NCBI GenBank assembly: GCA_027038175.1
Contig: JALVYB010000032.1
Coordinates: 1-52,260, forward strand
Reading direction: 5' to 3'
Origin: Caldifarciminota bacterium
GTDB taxonomy: Bacteria; Hydrothermota; Hydrothermia; UBA1063; CAJXJZ01
Length of the DNA stretch: 52,260 nt
Positions 51,297-52,260 of this stretch are shown here, in pieces. The notes beneath the pieces were generated by a model. That model made no database searches. It worked only from the letters and a program-made list of their open reading frames with translations, and was not told the origin of the DNA. Position 1 is the first letter of the stretch. Each line of letters begins with the position of its first letter. Both the position numbers and the translations under genes were made by a program.

Positions 51297-52260
51297 TTCC
51301 TTCTAACTCCTTTAACCTTGACCTAATCTCAAGGGCATTTAGAGTATCACCACCATCAAGTAAATCTTCACTTGCCTCTTTAAGAACGATTATTTTGAGT
51401 GAATCAGGAACTCTGTTAGTAAAAACAACCGAGTAAAAGGAATCCATACCTTCTGTTTTCAATTTAAGGGATGACAATTTCATAAATGCTGCACTGCCAG
51501 TTGAATCAAAAGGAGGAAAAGCCTCCTTCAACACAAGTTCCTCTTCCTGAGACCGCCCCATTGTTTCGTACGCCCTTGCAAACAGCAATAGGGCATTTCT
51601 CCTATGCTCATTACTTACTCCCTCAAGAACATCGATTGCACGCGCTCCATCAGATAATTCTATAAGTTTTTTTGCAAGTATTAGTCTTTCTGCGTCATAG
51701 CCACTATTTTTTACAGAGTCTATCAATCTATTAAGTAAAAGCGTGTCATCAAGATTTTCTACAAATTTTTTAAATCGGTCTATGTATATAGAGTCAGGAG
51801 CGACATGTCTGAGCATAAAAAGCATAGAAAACGCACTGTCTATTTTATTCTCGGTCATGAAGTATGTAAATACTTCATCAAGTAAAGACGTCACGAGATG
51901 GTTCTTTGGGTACTTCCTTGTAAAAGCAAGGTTAAGTTCAACAGGATTTCTATATTTCCCTGTTTGCAGCAAACAATACTCATACAAATATTGAGCAGAA
52001 TCTATATCCCATCCCTCAAAACCAAGATGCACGAGTCGATTGAAATATGTCCCAGCACTATCCCATTCTCCGCGTTTCAAAAGCAACTTGGCAAGATTAT
52101 AGTAAACTCTTCTTTTCAAAGAACGTTCCACCGGGTAAGAGGTAATATAACCAAGTAGTTTCATAGCATGGTTTTCAGATTTCAATCTTAGCAACACTCT
52201 GGCAGTCAGGTAAAGCCCCCAGAAATAATATGCAGACGTATCATGAAGCCTCAAGAGATT
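51271..52260 (-). CDS. TPR-like repeat protein (5' end cut by window edge)
   Basis: At least 329 residues, open to the right edge. The frame has no stop before the edge and no ribosome site, so the true start lies outside. The sequence consists of paired helices with TPR-like spacing (YYNLAKLLLKRGEWDSAGTY, NALLLFARAYETMGRSQEEE). Probably a periplasmic or outer-membrane lipoprotein-type scaffold, like other long TPR proteins in this kind of genome, but the N-terminus is missing and this is inference. It overlaps the exonuclease-WYL gene. Confidence 0.7.
   Translation of the reverse strand, partial: NLLRLHDTSAYYFWGLYLTARVLLRLKSENHAMKLLGYITSYPVERSLKRRVYYNLAKLLLKRGEWDSAGTYFNRLVHLGFEGWDIDSAQYLYEYCLLQTGKYRNPVELNLAFTRKYPKNHLVTSLLDEVFTYFMTENKIDSAFSMLFMLRHVAPDSIYIDRFKKFVENLDDTLLLNRLIDSVKNSGYDAERLILAKKLIELSDGARAIDVLEGVSNEHRRNALLLFARAYETMGRSQEEELVLKEAFPPFDSTGSAAFMKLSSLKLKTEGMDSFYSVVFTNRVPDSLKIIVLKEASEDLLDGGDTLNALEIRSRLKELEGSDDSMEGN

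Noticed and set aside
1-52260. CRISPR arrays, insertion sequences, prophage, tRNA or rRNA genes
   Set aside because: No regularly spaced direct repeats, transposase frames, integrase frames or cloverleaf-like/rRNA segments were noticed by eye; a tRNA search program could still find a missed one.

Overview
The window looks like a chromosomal segment from a diderm (Gram-negative), probably thermophilic bacterium, most likely from an uncultivated lineage of the FCB-like or WOR-3/Hydrothermae sort. That placement is inference. It rests on LPS genes (lpxB, an O-antigen ligase, wecB), TonB-dependent receptors with carboxypeptidase-regulatory domains, PorV-like barrels, a secreted protein with a Por-secretion/FlgD-like C-terminal tail, and archaeal-type enzymes common in thermophiles (apgM, bifunctional PGI/PMI). 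Genes are tightly packed, often with ATGA overlaps, and moderately AT-rich. No rRNA, tRNA, CRISPR array, insertion sequence or prophage was seen, and no gap exceeds 300 bases.

Left part (1-17.6 kb, minus strand): clpP (cut by the left edge) and tig share a promoter. Upstream is a run of fourteen closely packed genes. It starts with housekeeping functions (apgM, a probable barrel, a DUF432-like protein, MscS, rsmD, coaD) and continues into an envelope block: TonB-dependent receptor, PorV-like barrel, beta-propeller lipoprotein, secreted protein with sorting-like tail, Ig-like lipoprotein, SppA with an N-terminal barrel-like region, DUF523 protein and thioesterase.

Middle (17.6-30.6 kb): a secreted HKD nuclease with an OB-like domain, a CPBP-type membrane protease, an operon plsY-gpsA-split barrel protein-two envelope proteins-murJ, a divergent O-antigen ligase, a small heat-shock protein with a clear terminator, and an operon ricT-PASTA protein-'AsnB'-like protein-MBL hydrolase-secreted protein.

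30.7-39 kb: two self-contained systems. The first is a cobalamin riboswitch controlling BtuB, a BtuG-like beta-propeller lipoprotein and an eight-cysteine small protein. This is probably a vitamin B12 capture and uptake operon, and the best candidate for an interesting system here. The second is TetR-RND transporter-LolA-like protein-DUF1302-like barrel, with a palindromic operator at the promoter; it looks like a regulated lipid or hydrophobe export route.

Right part (39.2-52.3 kb): a GT-C type membrane protein; rpiB-wecB-GT4 glycosyltransferase; an APC permease fused to an EIIA-like domain; a CoA-disulfide-reductase-like flavoenzyme; a nucleotidyltransferase/small-protein pair resembling a toxin-antitoxin module; and an operon of a TPR-like protein (cut by the right edge), a DEDDh exonuclease fused to a WYL-like domain, lpxB, PGI/PMI and a sugar-phosphate nucleotidyltransferase. 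Across the window most genes have GGAGG ribosome sites. At least five first genes instead have a sigma70-like promoter with a 17-base spacer whose -10 box lies only 6-8 bases before the ATG, which predicts leaderless mRNAs.
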